Below, one piece after another: positions 1-5,420 of a stretch of DNA of 8,971 nucleotides. Origin of the DNA: Actinomycetota bacterium (GTDB taxonomy: Bacteria > Actinomycetota > Acidimicrobiia > Acidimicrobiales > AC-25); contig VAXF01000085.1 of NCBI GenBank assembly GCA_005888395.1, forward strand, positions 1 to 8,971. The letters run 5' to 3'. Each line of letters begins with the position of its first letter. Within the stretch, counting starts at the first letter, position 1. Both the position numbers and the translations under genes were made by a program. The notes beneath the pieces were generated by a model. That model was given only the letters and a program-made list of their open reading frames with translations. It was not told where the DNA came from and searched no databases.

Positions 1-2032
1 GCTCGGCGCCGATCGACACCGCGTGCTCCATCGGGGCCGCGAACGGCATCGCCGGCACGTCGGCCATCGCGAGCCGGCGTACCGGGGCGTCGAGGTCGTA
101 GAACGCCTCGCCCGCCACCAGGGCGGCGACCTCGGCGCCGACCCCGAACGACACGTTGTCCTCGTGCACGACGAGGACGCGGCCGGTCTTGGCGGCGGAG
201 CGGAGCACGGTGTCGCGGTCGAGCGGCGCGATCGTTCGGAGGTCGACGACCTCGATGCTGTTGCCCTCCTCGGCCAGGGCCTCGGCCGCCTCCAACGAGA
301 GGTGCCGGTGCAGGCCGTAGGTGACGATCGTGAGGTCGTCGCCGGCCCGGGCGACGTCGGCGACGCCGATCGGCACGCGCCACTCGCCGTCGGGAACGGG
401 ACCCTTGATGAGCCGGTACGTCTTCTTGTGCTCGAGGAAGAGCACGGGGTCGGGGTCCTCCACCGCTTCGCGCAAGAGGCCGGCGACATCGGCGGGGGTC
501 GACGGCACCACCACCTTGAGCCCCGCCACGTGGGCGTAGAAGGCCTCGATGCACTGCGAGTGGTACAGGGCGCCGTGCACGCCGCCACCCCACGGGGCGC
601 GGATCACGAGCGGCACATGGAAGTCGCCGTTGGAGCGGTAATGGATCTTGGCGGCCTCGCTCACGATCTGGTCGAACGCGGAGTGGATGAAGTCGGCGAA
701 CTGGATCTCGGCGATCGGGCGTAGGTCGGCCAGCGCCAGCCCGATGGCGATGCCCACGATCGACGACTCGGCGAGGGGCGTGTCGATGACCCGCCGGTCG
801 CCGAACTCGGCGTGCAGCCCGTCGGTGGCGCGGAACACGCCGCCGCGCGGGCCCACGTCCTCGCCGAGCACGAGCACTCGCTCGTCGGCCGCCATCAAGT
901 CGTGCTGGGTCTGGCGCACCGTGTCGATGATCGAGCGGACGGTGCCCCCTTCGGCGGGCGCTCGAGGTGCGTCTCGGCCGGGCGCGAGCGGCCGGGCGTA
1001 CACGCGGCTGAAGGCGGAGTCGGGGTCGGGCTCGCCCGCGTCCTCGGCCCGGCGCACCGCGTCGTCGACCTCGGCGGCCACCTCGGCCTCGAGTTGCTCC
1101 TCGCGTGCCTCAGGCAGCAACCGCTGCTCGATCAGGTACTGCTTCATCCGTTGGAGCGGGTCTTTCTTGCGCCAGGCCTCGACATCCTCCGGCGTTCGGT
1201 AGGTGCGGTCGTCGTCGTCGGAGGTGTGGGCCAGGTAGCGGTAGGTCTTGCACTCGATGAGGCTCGGCCCCTGGGCGCTTCGGGCACGGCGAAGGGCCGA
1301 GTGCACCGCGGCATAGACGTCGAGAGGGTCGTTCCCGTCGACGATGACACCCGGGAAGCCGTAGGAGTGCGCGTGCTCGGCGATGTTCTCGACGGCCGAC
1401 TCCTTCGCCAGCGGGACGGAGATGGCGTAGCCGTTGTTCTCGCAGATGAACACCACCGGAAGGCGGTGGATGCCCGCGAAGTTGAGCGACTCGTGGAAGT
1501 CGCCCTTCGACGCGGCGCCGTCGCCGAAGTAGCAGACGGCGGCGCGCGACTCTTGCCGGTACTTCGCCGCCAAGGCGATGCCCACGGCATGTGGGATGTG
1601 GGTCGCGATGGGCGACGAGCCCGTGATGATTCCGCGTTCGCGGCTCCCCCAGTGGTTCGGCATCTGACGGCCGCCGGAGTTCGGGTCGTCGGCGCGGGCG
1701 AACACGGCGAGGAGCACCTCGTAGGCGGACATGCCCAAGGTGAGCACGAGGCCGAGGTCGCGGTAGTAGGGCAGGACGACGTCGGTGCCCTTGTCGATGG
1801 CCCACGCCGAGCCGACTTGGGCGCCCTCGTGGCCCTGCGCGCTGACGACGAAGGCTGCCTTGCCCATGCGGTTGAGACCCCAGATGCGCTGGTCGAGGGC
1901 GCGGGCGAGCAGCATCGTGCGGTACATCCCCACGAGGTCGTCGCGGTCGAGCCCGAGCTCGGTGTGCCTGTCGTGCAGGTGGAGGGCCGCGAGCTCCGGC
2001 CGGCGATCCTGCTCCTCGACGGCGTTGGCCAC
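1..2032 (-). CDS. 2-oxoacid (branched-chain type) dehydrogenase E1, alpha-beta fusion, 3' end cut by window
   Basis: Thiamine-diphosphate E1 component that would decarboxylate branched-chain 2-oxoacids and pass the acyl group to a lipoyl E2; no E2 or E3 is visible here. One uninterrupted frame of 677 codons runs to the left edge. Residues ~30-345 are an E1-alpha domain with the TPP motif GDG (170-172) ending in NN (199-200) and the loop YRYLAHTSDDDD (265-275). Residues ~365-677 are an E1-beta domain with LGEDVGPRGG (389-398), LYHSQCIEAF (489-498, putative catalytic His491) and EHKKTYR (534-540). About 20-40 C-terminal residues are missing. The GTG start at 2032 follows GGGAGG at 2042-2037 and is the first usable start after the in-frame TAG of the upstream gene. 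No ATG or Shine-Dalgarno sits at the domain junction, so a true fusion is favoured. Branched-chain rather than pyruvate specificity is inferred from the sequence style and from the Leu/Val dehydrogenase neighbour. Confidence 0.9.
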   Translation of the reverse strand, partial: MANAVEEQDRRPELAALHLHDRHTELGLDRDDLVGMYRTMLLARALDQRIWGLNRMGKAAFVVSAQGHEGAQVGSAWAIDKGTDVVLPYYRDLGLVLTLGMSAYEVLLAVFARADDPNSGGRQMPNHWGSRERGIITGSSPIATHIPHAVGIALAAKYRQESRAAVCYFGDGAASKGDFHESLNFAGIHRLPVVFICENNGYAISVPLAKESAVENIAEHAHSYGFPGVIVDGNDPLDVYAAVHSALRRARSAQGPSLIECKTYRYLAHTSDDDDRTYRTPEDVEAWRKKDPLQRMKQYLIEQRLLPEAREEQLEAEVAAEVDDAVRRAEDAGEPDPDSAFSRVYARPLAPGRDAPRAPAEGGTVRSIIDTVRQTQHDLMAADERVLVLGEDVGPRGGVFRATDGLHAEFGDRRVIDTPLAESSIVGIAIGLALADLRPIAEIQFADFIHSAFDQIVSEAAKIHYRSNGDFHVPLVIRAPWGGGVHGALYHSQCIEAFYAHVAGLKVVVPSTPADVAGLLREAVEDPDPVLFLEHKKTYRLIKGPVPDGEWRVPIGVADVARAGDDLTIVTYGLHRHLSLEAAEALAEEGNSIEVVDLRTIAPLDRDTVLRSAAKTGRVLVVHEDNVSFGVGAEVAALVAGEAFYDLDAPVRRLAMADVPAMPFAAPMEHAVSIGAE

Positions 2033-2036
2033 GATG

Positions 2037-2042
2037 CCTCCC
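2037..2042 (-). promoter_or_regulatory. Ribosome binding site of the E1 gene
   Basis: The minus strand reads GGGAGG, then four bases, then the GTG at 2032. This purine-rich site supports the GTG as the start. It lies in the 18-base gap after the dehydrogenase stop codon, so the two genes are probably one transcript. Confidence 0.6.
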
Positions 2043-2050
2043 GGCTCCCG

Positions 2051-3121
2051 CTACTGGAACGTCGTTATGTGAACCAGCCGACCGATGTCGTCGATGCGCT
2101 GCTCGGCCATGCGCTCGGCATACGCGGTGGTCGAGATGCCCTCGGCTCGCGCTCCCTGGATCAGGGTGAGCGTGGTGTCGTAGATGCGGCGAACGCGCGC
2201 GTAGGCGCGTTCGCGGTGGTAGCCCGCCAGCTCCTCGGCGACGTTGATCAGCCCACCGGCGTTGACGATGAAGTCCGGCGCGTACAGGACATCGGTGCGC
2301 GCCAGCAGGTCGACGTTCGACGCGTCAGCCAGCTGGTTGTTGGCAGAGCCGACGATCGCCCAGCAGCGAAGCTCGGGGATCGTGTCGGCGTTGAGCGCGC
2401 CGCCGAGCGCGCACGGCGAGTAGATGTCGCACGGCAGCGCGTGCGCCTTCTCCGGCGGCACGGTGTCGACACCGAAGTCGCGCTGCACGCGGTCGACCGC
2501 GTCCTCGTCGACGTCGGCCACGGTCACGTGGCACCGCTCCTCGACCAGGTGGCGTACGAGGTTGGTGCCGACCTTGCCCACGCCGGCGACCACGACGTGC
2601 CGCTCGGCGAGCTCGTTCGAGCCCTTGCACGCCAGGGCCGTTGTTTTCATGGCATGGAACACGCCGTACGCGGTCGCCGCCGACGGATCGCCGGAGCCAC
2701 CGAGCCATCGGCTGACGCCCGTGACGTGGGTGGTCTCGCGGCGGATGATGTCCATGTCGGCCTGGGTCGTGCCGACGTCCTCGGCCGTGATGTACCGCCG
2801 CGCGAGCGTTTCGACGAACCGGCCGTAGGCGCGGAGAAGGGCCTCCGACTTGGCCGTGCGCGGGTCGCCGATGACCACCGCCTTGCCGCCACCGAGGTCG
2901 AGCCCGGCCGCGGCCGCCTTGTAGGTCATGCCCTTCGCGAGACGGAGCACGTCCTCGAGGGCGGCGTCCTCGGACTCGTACGGGTAGAAGCGGGTGCCGC
3001 CGAGCGCGGGCCCGAGTCGGGTGGAGTGGAGGGCGATGATCGCCCGCAGGCCGCTCTTGCGGTCATGGCAATAGACGACCTCCTCGTGGTCGTCGACCCC
3101 GATCCGCTCGAAGAGCTGCAC
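2051..3121 (-). CDS. Leucine/valine dehydrogenase (Glu/Leu/Phe/Val dehydrogenase family)
   Basis: NAD-dependent oxidative deamination of a branched-chain amino acid to its 2-oxoacid, in the cytoplasm. The 356 residues match the usual family length. The N-terminal domain carries GPALGGTRFYPY (38-48), Lys68 in KGMTYK and Lys80 in DLGGGKAV; these equal the substrate-binding and catalytic lysines of Bacillus leucine dehydrogenase, from memory. The Rossmann domain has GVGKVG (180-185) followed by an acidic residue, Asp203, which suggests NAD. NAGGLINVAEE (287-297) is typical of the C-terminal part. The start is GTG at 3121: an in-frame TGA lies shortly upstream, and MQLFERIG aligns with known N-termini, though no strong Shine-Dalgarno is seen. 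The E1 gene follows after 18 bases, which gives two consecutive catabolic steps. Leu versus Val preference cannot be read from the sequence. Confidence 0.93.
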   Translation of the reverse strand: MQLFERIGVDDHEEVVYCHDRKSGLRAIIALHSTRLGPALGGTRFYPYESEDAALEDVLRLAKGMTYKAAAAGLDLGGGKAVVIGDPRTAKSEALLRAYGRFVETLARRYITAEDVGTTQADMDIIRRETTHVTGVSRWLGGSGDPSAATAYGVFHAMKTTALACKGSNELAERHVVVAGVGKVGTNLVRHLVEERCHVTVADVDEDAVDRVQRDFGVDTVPPEKAHALPCDIYSPCALGGALNADTIPELRCWAIVGSANNQLADASNVDLLARTDVLYAPDFIVNAGGLINVAEELAGYHRERAYARVRRIYDTTLTLIQGARAEGISTTAYAERMAEQRIDDIGRLVHITTFQ

Positions 3122-3225
3122 TCGACTTGAGCGTACCGCTCACCGCGCGCGTGCCTGCCGACTTCCTGACTAGCCCGTTTGGGCGAGGGAAATGACGCGA
3201 TCGGACTATCGACCGCATTCCGTGC

Positions 3226-3249
3226 GTGTCCGACACTTCGTTGTACGAA
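3226..3249. promoter_or_regulatory. Two abutting inverted repeats between the dehydrogenase gene and bldC, possible operator
   Basis: GTGTC-C-GACAC (3226-3236) is immediately followed by TTCGT-TGT-ACGAA (3237-3249). Both have perfect 5-base arms. They lie in the 163-base divergent intergenic region, 36 bases before the bldC start, where a regulator could act on either gene. No convincing -35/-10 pair was found on either strand in this region. Function is inference; short palindromes can occur by chance. Confidence 0.3.
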
Positions 3250-3272
3250 CCGGACAACGGAGCCGGAAGACC

Positions 3273-3278
3273 AAAGGA
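3273..3278 (+). promoter_or_regulatory. Ribosome binding site of bldC
   Basis: AAAGGA lies six bases before the ATG at 3285. It decides the start, because the alternative ATG at 3279 has no spacing from it. Confidence 0.6.
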
Positions 3279-3284
3279 ATGGAC

Positions 3285-3488
3285 ATGGACGACTACGGCG
3301 CACAGGACGCCCTTCTCACCCCTTCGGAGGTTGCCGCGATGTTCCGCGTGAACCCGAAGACGGTCACGCGTTGGGCGCGAGCGGGAAAGATCACCGCGAT
3401 TCGCACCCTCGGTGGGCACCGGCGCTTCCGGGCGTCGGAGGTCCGTCGCTACCTCGCTGAAGCGGAGCACTCCGAAGTCGAGATGTAG
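3285..3488 (+). CDS. bldC: BldC-like MerR-family DNA-binding protein
   Basis: Small winged-helix DNA-binding protein of 67 residues, nearly the length of Streptomyces BldC (about 68). The helix-turn-helix spans LLTPSEVAAMFRVNPKTVTRW (residues 10-30), and the wing carries AIRTLGGHRRFRASEV (38-53), both highly characteristic of BldC. In Streptomyces, BldC controls entry into development and binds DNA as head-to-tail oligomers. The protein has no effector or dimerisation domain beyond the DNA-binding domain. ATG at 3285 is preferred because AAAGGA (3273-3278) sits six bases upstream; the in-frame ATG at 3279 directly abuts that site, and extension to 3192 adds 31 residues foreign to the family. 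It is divergent from the Leu/Val dehydrogenase; from memory, vdh and bldC are also close neighbours in Streptomyces coelicolor. Its targets here are unknown. Confidence 0.93.
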   Translation: MDDYGAQDALLTPSEVAAMFRVNPKTVTRWARAGKITAIRTLGGHRRFRASEVRRYLAEAEHSEVEM

Positions 3489-3491
3489 GCC

Positions 3492-3518
3492 TGCGCCCGC
3501 GTAGCTTTCGCGGGCGCA
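3492..3518 (+). terminator. Perfect GC-rich hairpin after bldC
   Basis: TGCGCCCGCG (3492-3501), loop TAGCTTT, CGCGGGCGCA (3509-3518): a perfect 10-bp stem starting 3 bases after the bldC stop. No T-run follows, so this is not a classical intrinsic terminator, although high-GC actinobacteria often have such U-less hairpins. The last stem base is the A of the next gene's ATG, so the hairpin could terminate or attenuate transcription, or shield the start codon. Confidence 0.5.
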
Positions 3519-4252
3519 TGCGATCGGGGCTCCAGGCGGTCACCTTCGACTACTGGAACACCCTGGTCTACGAGGACCGCGGCCACCTGCGTGGCCGGCG
3601 CCTCCAGGCGTGGGCGGGGATCCTGGAGGAGGCCGGCTTCCCGGTCGAACGGGAGCTGCTGGACGCGGTCTTCGACGCGTCATGGGAGAAGTACCTCGAG
3701 GCCTGGACCGCCAACCAGCAGTACCGGGCCGTTCAGGCGGCCGAGGACATCCTCGAGGCGCTCGGCTTCGACGTGCCGGCCGGCGTCCGGGAGACCCTCA
3801 TGGAGGCGTTCGGACGCGCAGGTGACAAGGCCGAGCTCCACCTCACCGACGGCGTCGCGCGCTGCCTGCGCATTCTGAAGGACGCCGGCCTGCGGCTCGG
3901 CATCGTGTGCGATGTCGGCATGACGTCCTCCTCCACCCTGAAGGCTCACCTCGATCGCCACGGGGTGCTCGACCTGTTCGACGCGTGGGCCTTCTCCGAC
4001 GAGGTCGGTGTCTACAAGCCGGCGCCCGAGATCTTCGCCCACGTACTCACCGGCATGGGCGGTGTGGCAGCGGACCGTGCCGCGCACGTCGGTGATCTGC
4101 GCCGCACCGATGTGGCGGGAGCGCAGGCGATGGGCATGACATCGGTGCGCTACACGGGGGTCTTCGACGACGAGACGCAACCGGAGCCCGAGGCCGACCA
4201 CGTGGTGTCCCACCACGACGCCCTGCCCGACGCGCTGGGCATCTCCGTCTGA
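3518..4252 (+). CDS. HAD-superfamily hydrolase-like protein with altered motif I
   Basis: A 244-residue haloacid dehalogenase-like protein; substrate unknown. Motif I is FDYWNTL (10-16), with the nucleophile Asp11 and Thr15. The second Asp of the usual DxDxT is Trp13, so the classical acid/base of HAD phosphatases is missing. A helical cap region spans ~25-105. The motif II area IVCDVG (129-134) lacks the usual Ser/Thr. Motif III is Lys167 in GVYKPAPEIF, and motif IV is GDLRRTD (192-198) in HVGDLRRTDVAGAQAMGM. The ATG at 3518 is the only reasonable start, but it has no Shine-Dalgarno and overlaps the hairpin after bldC, so leaderless translation or coupling to bldC are options. The stop is one base from the convergent tRNA-Phe. 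A phosphatase with relaxed mechanism, a dehalogenase-like enzyme or a non-catalytic role are all possible. Confidence 0.85.
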   Translation: MRSGLQAVTFDYWNTLVYEDRGHLRGRRLQAWAGILEEAGFPVERELLDAVFDASWEKYLEAWTANQQYRAVQAAEDILEALGFDVPAGVRETLMEAFGRAGDKAELHLTDGVARCLRILKDAGLRLGIVCDVGMTSSSTLKAHLDRHGVLDLFDAWAFSDEVGVYKPAPEIFAHVLTGMGGVAADRAAHVGDLRRTDVAGAQAMGMTSVRYTGVFDDETQPEPEADHVVSHHDALPDALGISV

Positions 4253-4253
4253 G

Positions 4254-4326
4254 TGGTCGGGACCGGCGTCGATCCGGTGACCTCACGCTTTTCAGGCGCG
4301 CGCTCTACCAACTGAGCTACCCGACC
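4254..4326 (-). tRNA. tRNA-Phe (GAA)
   Basis: 73-nt cloverleaf. The acceptor is GGTCGGG/CCCGACC with discriminator A. The D arm is GCTC/GAGC with GG in the loop. The anticodon stem CGCGC/GCGTG carries loop CTGAAAA, giving anticodon GAA. The T stem ACCGG/CCGGT is perfect, but its loop reads ATCGACG, with A at position 54 in place of the near-universal T. CCA is not encoded. It is last in the Glu-Asp-Phe cluster. Confidence 0.95.
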
Positions 4327-4328
4327 AG

Positions 4329-4403
4329 CGGTCCTGACGGGATTTGAACCCGCGACCTCCGGCTTGACAGGCCGGCGTGCACTCCAAACTGCACCACAGG
4401 ACC
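4329..4403 (-). tRNA. tRNA-Asp (GTC)
   Basis: 75-nt cloverleaf. The acceptor is GGTCCTG/CAGGACC with discriminator G, expected for tRNA-Asp. The D stem is GTGC/GCAC. The anticodon stem CCGGC/GCCGG carries loop CTGTCAA, giving anticodon GTC. The T stem GCGGG/CCCGT has loop TTCAAAT. CCA is not encoded. Only two bases separate it from tRNA-Phe. Confidence 0.96.
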
Positions 4404-4412
4404 CGATGCTTG

Positions 4413-4485
4413 TGCCCCCAACGGGATTCGAACCCGTGTTACCGCCTTGAAAGGGCGAGGTCCTAGGCCGCTAGACGATGGGGGC
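4413..4485 (-). tRNA. tRNA-Glu (TTC)
   Basis: 73-nt cloverleaf. The acceptor is GCCCCCA/TGGGGGC with discriminator A. The anticodon stem TCGCC/GGCGG carries loop CTTTCAA, giving anticodon TTC. The T loop is the canonical TTCGAAT. CCA is not encoded. It is first in the cluster, nine bases before tRNA-Asp. The order Glu-Asp-Phe also occurs in mycobacteria, from memory. Confidence 0.96.
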
Positions 4486-4522
4486 ACGAGTCCCGGGAGG
4501 CGGGTTCACGATACTCGACCGC

Positions 4523-4987
4523 TCACCCTGGCTCGCCGAGCGCGTCAACCACCTGCTCCTCGAGCCAGCCGAGGTAGCTGTAGACCGCGAACGTCGGCGC
4601 GCGCGGGTCGTCGTCGGGCAGCGTGTGGAGGTCCTCGCTGACGTCGAGGCGGGTGCCGAGCACCAGGCGCAGGCTGTTGAGCGCCCGCATCCACGCGAGC
4701 AGCTCGTCCTCGGCGAGCCGGGTGGCGTCGGCCGTGGCCTCGAGCCGGCCCAGCGCGTCGGCGTGGCGGGCGAGCAGGTCCTCACGCATGAGGCGCTGGT
4801 ACTCGGCGTCGCGCTCGGGGTCGTCGAGGTACGCGGGCGGGAACAGCCGGACGAGCGAGGGGTCGTCGGTGTCGAGCAGGTCCCTGAGTTGCACCGGGAG
4901 CGAGCGCAACAGCTCGCGCTCGCCCTCGGACAGCCGGACCTCGAAGTCGCCCCGGCGCGTGCGACGGACCCGCTTCCGCGGTGTCAC
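4523..4987 (-). CDS. DUF2017-family protein
   Basis: 154-residue soluble protein of unknown function. It starts with a strongly basic stretch, MTPRKRVRRTRRG, and continues as a mostly helical acidic body. Recognisable parts are LFPPAYLDDPERDAEYQRLM (48-67) and SYLGWLEEQVVDALG near the C-terminus, in the style of actinobacterial DUF2017 proteins. The GTG start overlaps the clpS stop by four bases (GTGA, 4984-4987), which implies translational coupling. The pairing with clpS is conserved in actinobacteria as far as I recall and suggests, without proving, a link to Clp proteolysis. The stop lies 37 bases before tRNA-Glu on the same strand, so readthrough into the tRNA cluster is possible. No catalytic motif is seen. 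Confidence 0.8.
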   Translation of the reverse strand: MTPRKRVRRTRRGDFEVRLSEGERELLRSLPVQLRDLLDTDDPSLVRLFPPAYLDDPERDAEYQRLMREDLLARHADALGRLEATADATRLAEDELLAWMRALNSLRLVLGTRLDVSEDLHTLPDDDPRAPTFAVYSYLGWLEEQVVDALGEPG

Positions 4988-5274
4988 TCGTCGTGCTGCA
5001 TGGTGGCCCAGAGCCCGTGCTCGTGGAGCCGGAACACGTCGAGCTCGGCCTTTTCTCGGCTGCCGTTCGACACGACGGCCCGGCCGTCGTGATGCACCTG
5101 GAGCATGAGCCGGTGGGCCTTGTCACGGTTGTAGCCGAACAGCTTCTGGAAGACCCACGCGACGTAGGACATCAGGTTGATCGGGTCGTTCCACACGATG
5201 ACGACCCATGGCCGGTCGGGCTCGGCCACTGCGTCGTCGGTGGGGTCGAGGACCTCCGTCGGGGCCAGTTGCAT
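4984..5274 (-). CDS. clpS: ATP-dependent Clp protease adaptor ClpS
   Basis: Adaptor that delivers N-degron substrates to the Clp ATPase/ClpP protease (ClpC1 in actinobacteria). From the ATG at 5274 the product has 96 residues, near the family norm. Residues 1-20 form the acidic flexible tail. The core begins VVIVWNDPINLMSYVAWVF (24-42), with the Asn29/Asp30 pair that recognises the substrate amino terminus. KLFGYNRDKAHRLMLQVHHDG (44-64) supplies His61 of the binding pocket, and GLWATMQ (87-93) is typical of the C-terminus. The frame is open to a GTG at 5367, but those 31 extra residues are unlike the family; an ATG at 5295 with GGTGG nearby is a second candidate, and no strong Shine-Dalgarno marks 5274. 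The DUF2017 gene follows with a 4-base overlap. Confidence 0.93.
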   Translation of the reverse strand: MQLAPTEVLDPTDDAVAEPDRPWVVIVWNDPINLMSYVAWVFQKLFGYNRDKAHRLMLQVHHDGRAVVSNGSREKAELDVFRLHEHGLWATMQHDE

Positions 5275-5354
5275 GGTGGGCTCGATGCACCCCATCGCCA
5301 CCAGGCTCGCGCACCCGCGCTGCTGATGCAGTCCGCCGGGCGGGCTGTCTCGCC

Positions 5355-5376
5355 GGCTCGCCTCCACGGGCGAGCC
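5355..5376. promoter_or_regulatory. Inverted repeat in the clpS/ctaAB divergent region
   Basis: GGCTCGCC (5355-5362), loop TCCACG, GGCGAGCC (5369-5376): a perfect 8-bp stem. It lies just upstream of the predicted -35 of the heme A fusion gene and about 80 bases before clpS. It could be an operator or a leader hairpin of clpS; neither is shown. Confidence 0.3.
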
Positions 5377-5381
5377 CCGCT

Positions 5382-5410
5382 TTGTCCGGTACGGGGACCC
5401 CTCCTATCCT
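5382..5410 (+). promoter_or_regulatory. Predicted sigma-70-type promoter of the ctaA-ctaB fusion, probably leaderless
   Basis: TTGTCC (5382-5387) and TATCCT (5405-5410) are separated by exactly 17 bases. Each matches four of six positions of the housekeeping consensus. Only 10 bases separate the -10 box from the ATG at 5421 and no Shine-Dalgarno is present, so transcription would begin at or within a few bases of the start codon. Leaderless mRNAs are common in actinobacteria. Confidence 0.5.
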
Positions 5411-5420
5411 GCGGCCCGGT

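Noticed and set aside
2033..2053. Readthrough of the dehydrogenase TAG into the same-frame E1 gene
   Set aside because: The frames coincide, but a good Shine-Dalgarno and GTG after the stop explain the arrangement as two ordinary genes.
812..3130. Long plus-strand open frame opposite the dehydrogenase and E1 genes
   Set aside because: It is a high-GC shadow, low in complexity and without family motifs. The minus strand carries clear conserved enzymes.
3192..3284. N-terminal extension of BldC from the upstream ATG
   Set aside because: The extra residues are foreign to the family, the good ribosome binding site points to 3285, and the upstream region looks regulatory.
5275..5367. N-terminal extension of ClpS from the GTG at 5367
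   Set aside because: ClpS proteins are about 100 residues with a short acidic tail. The extension is unlike the family and would run into the putative operator.
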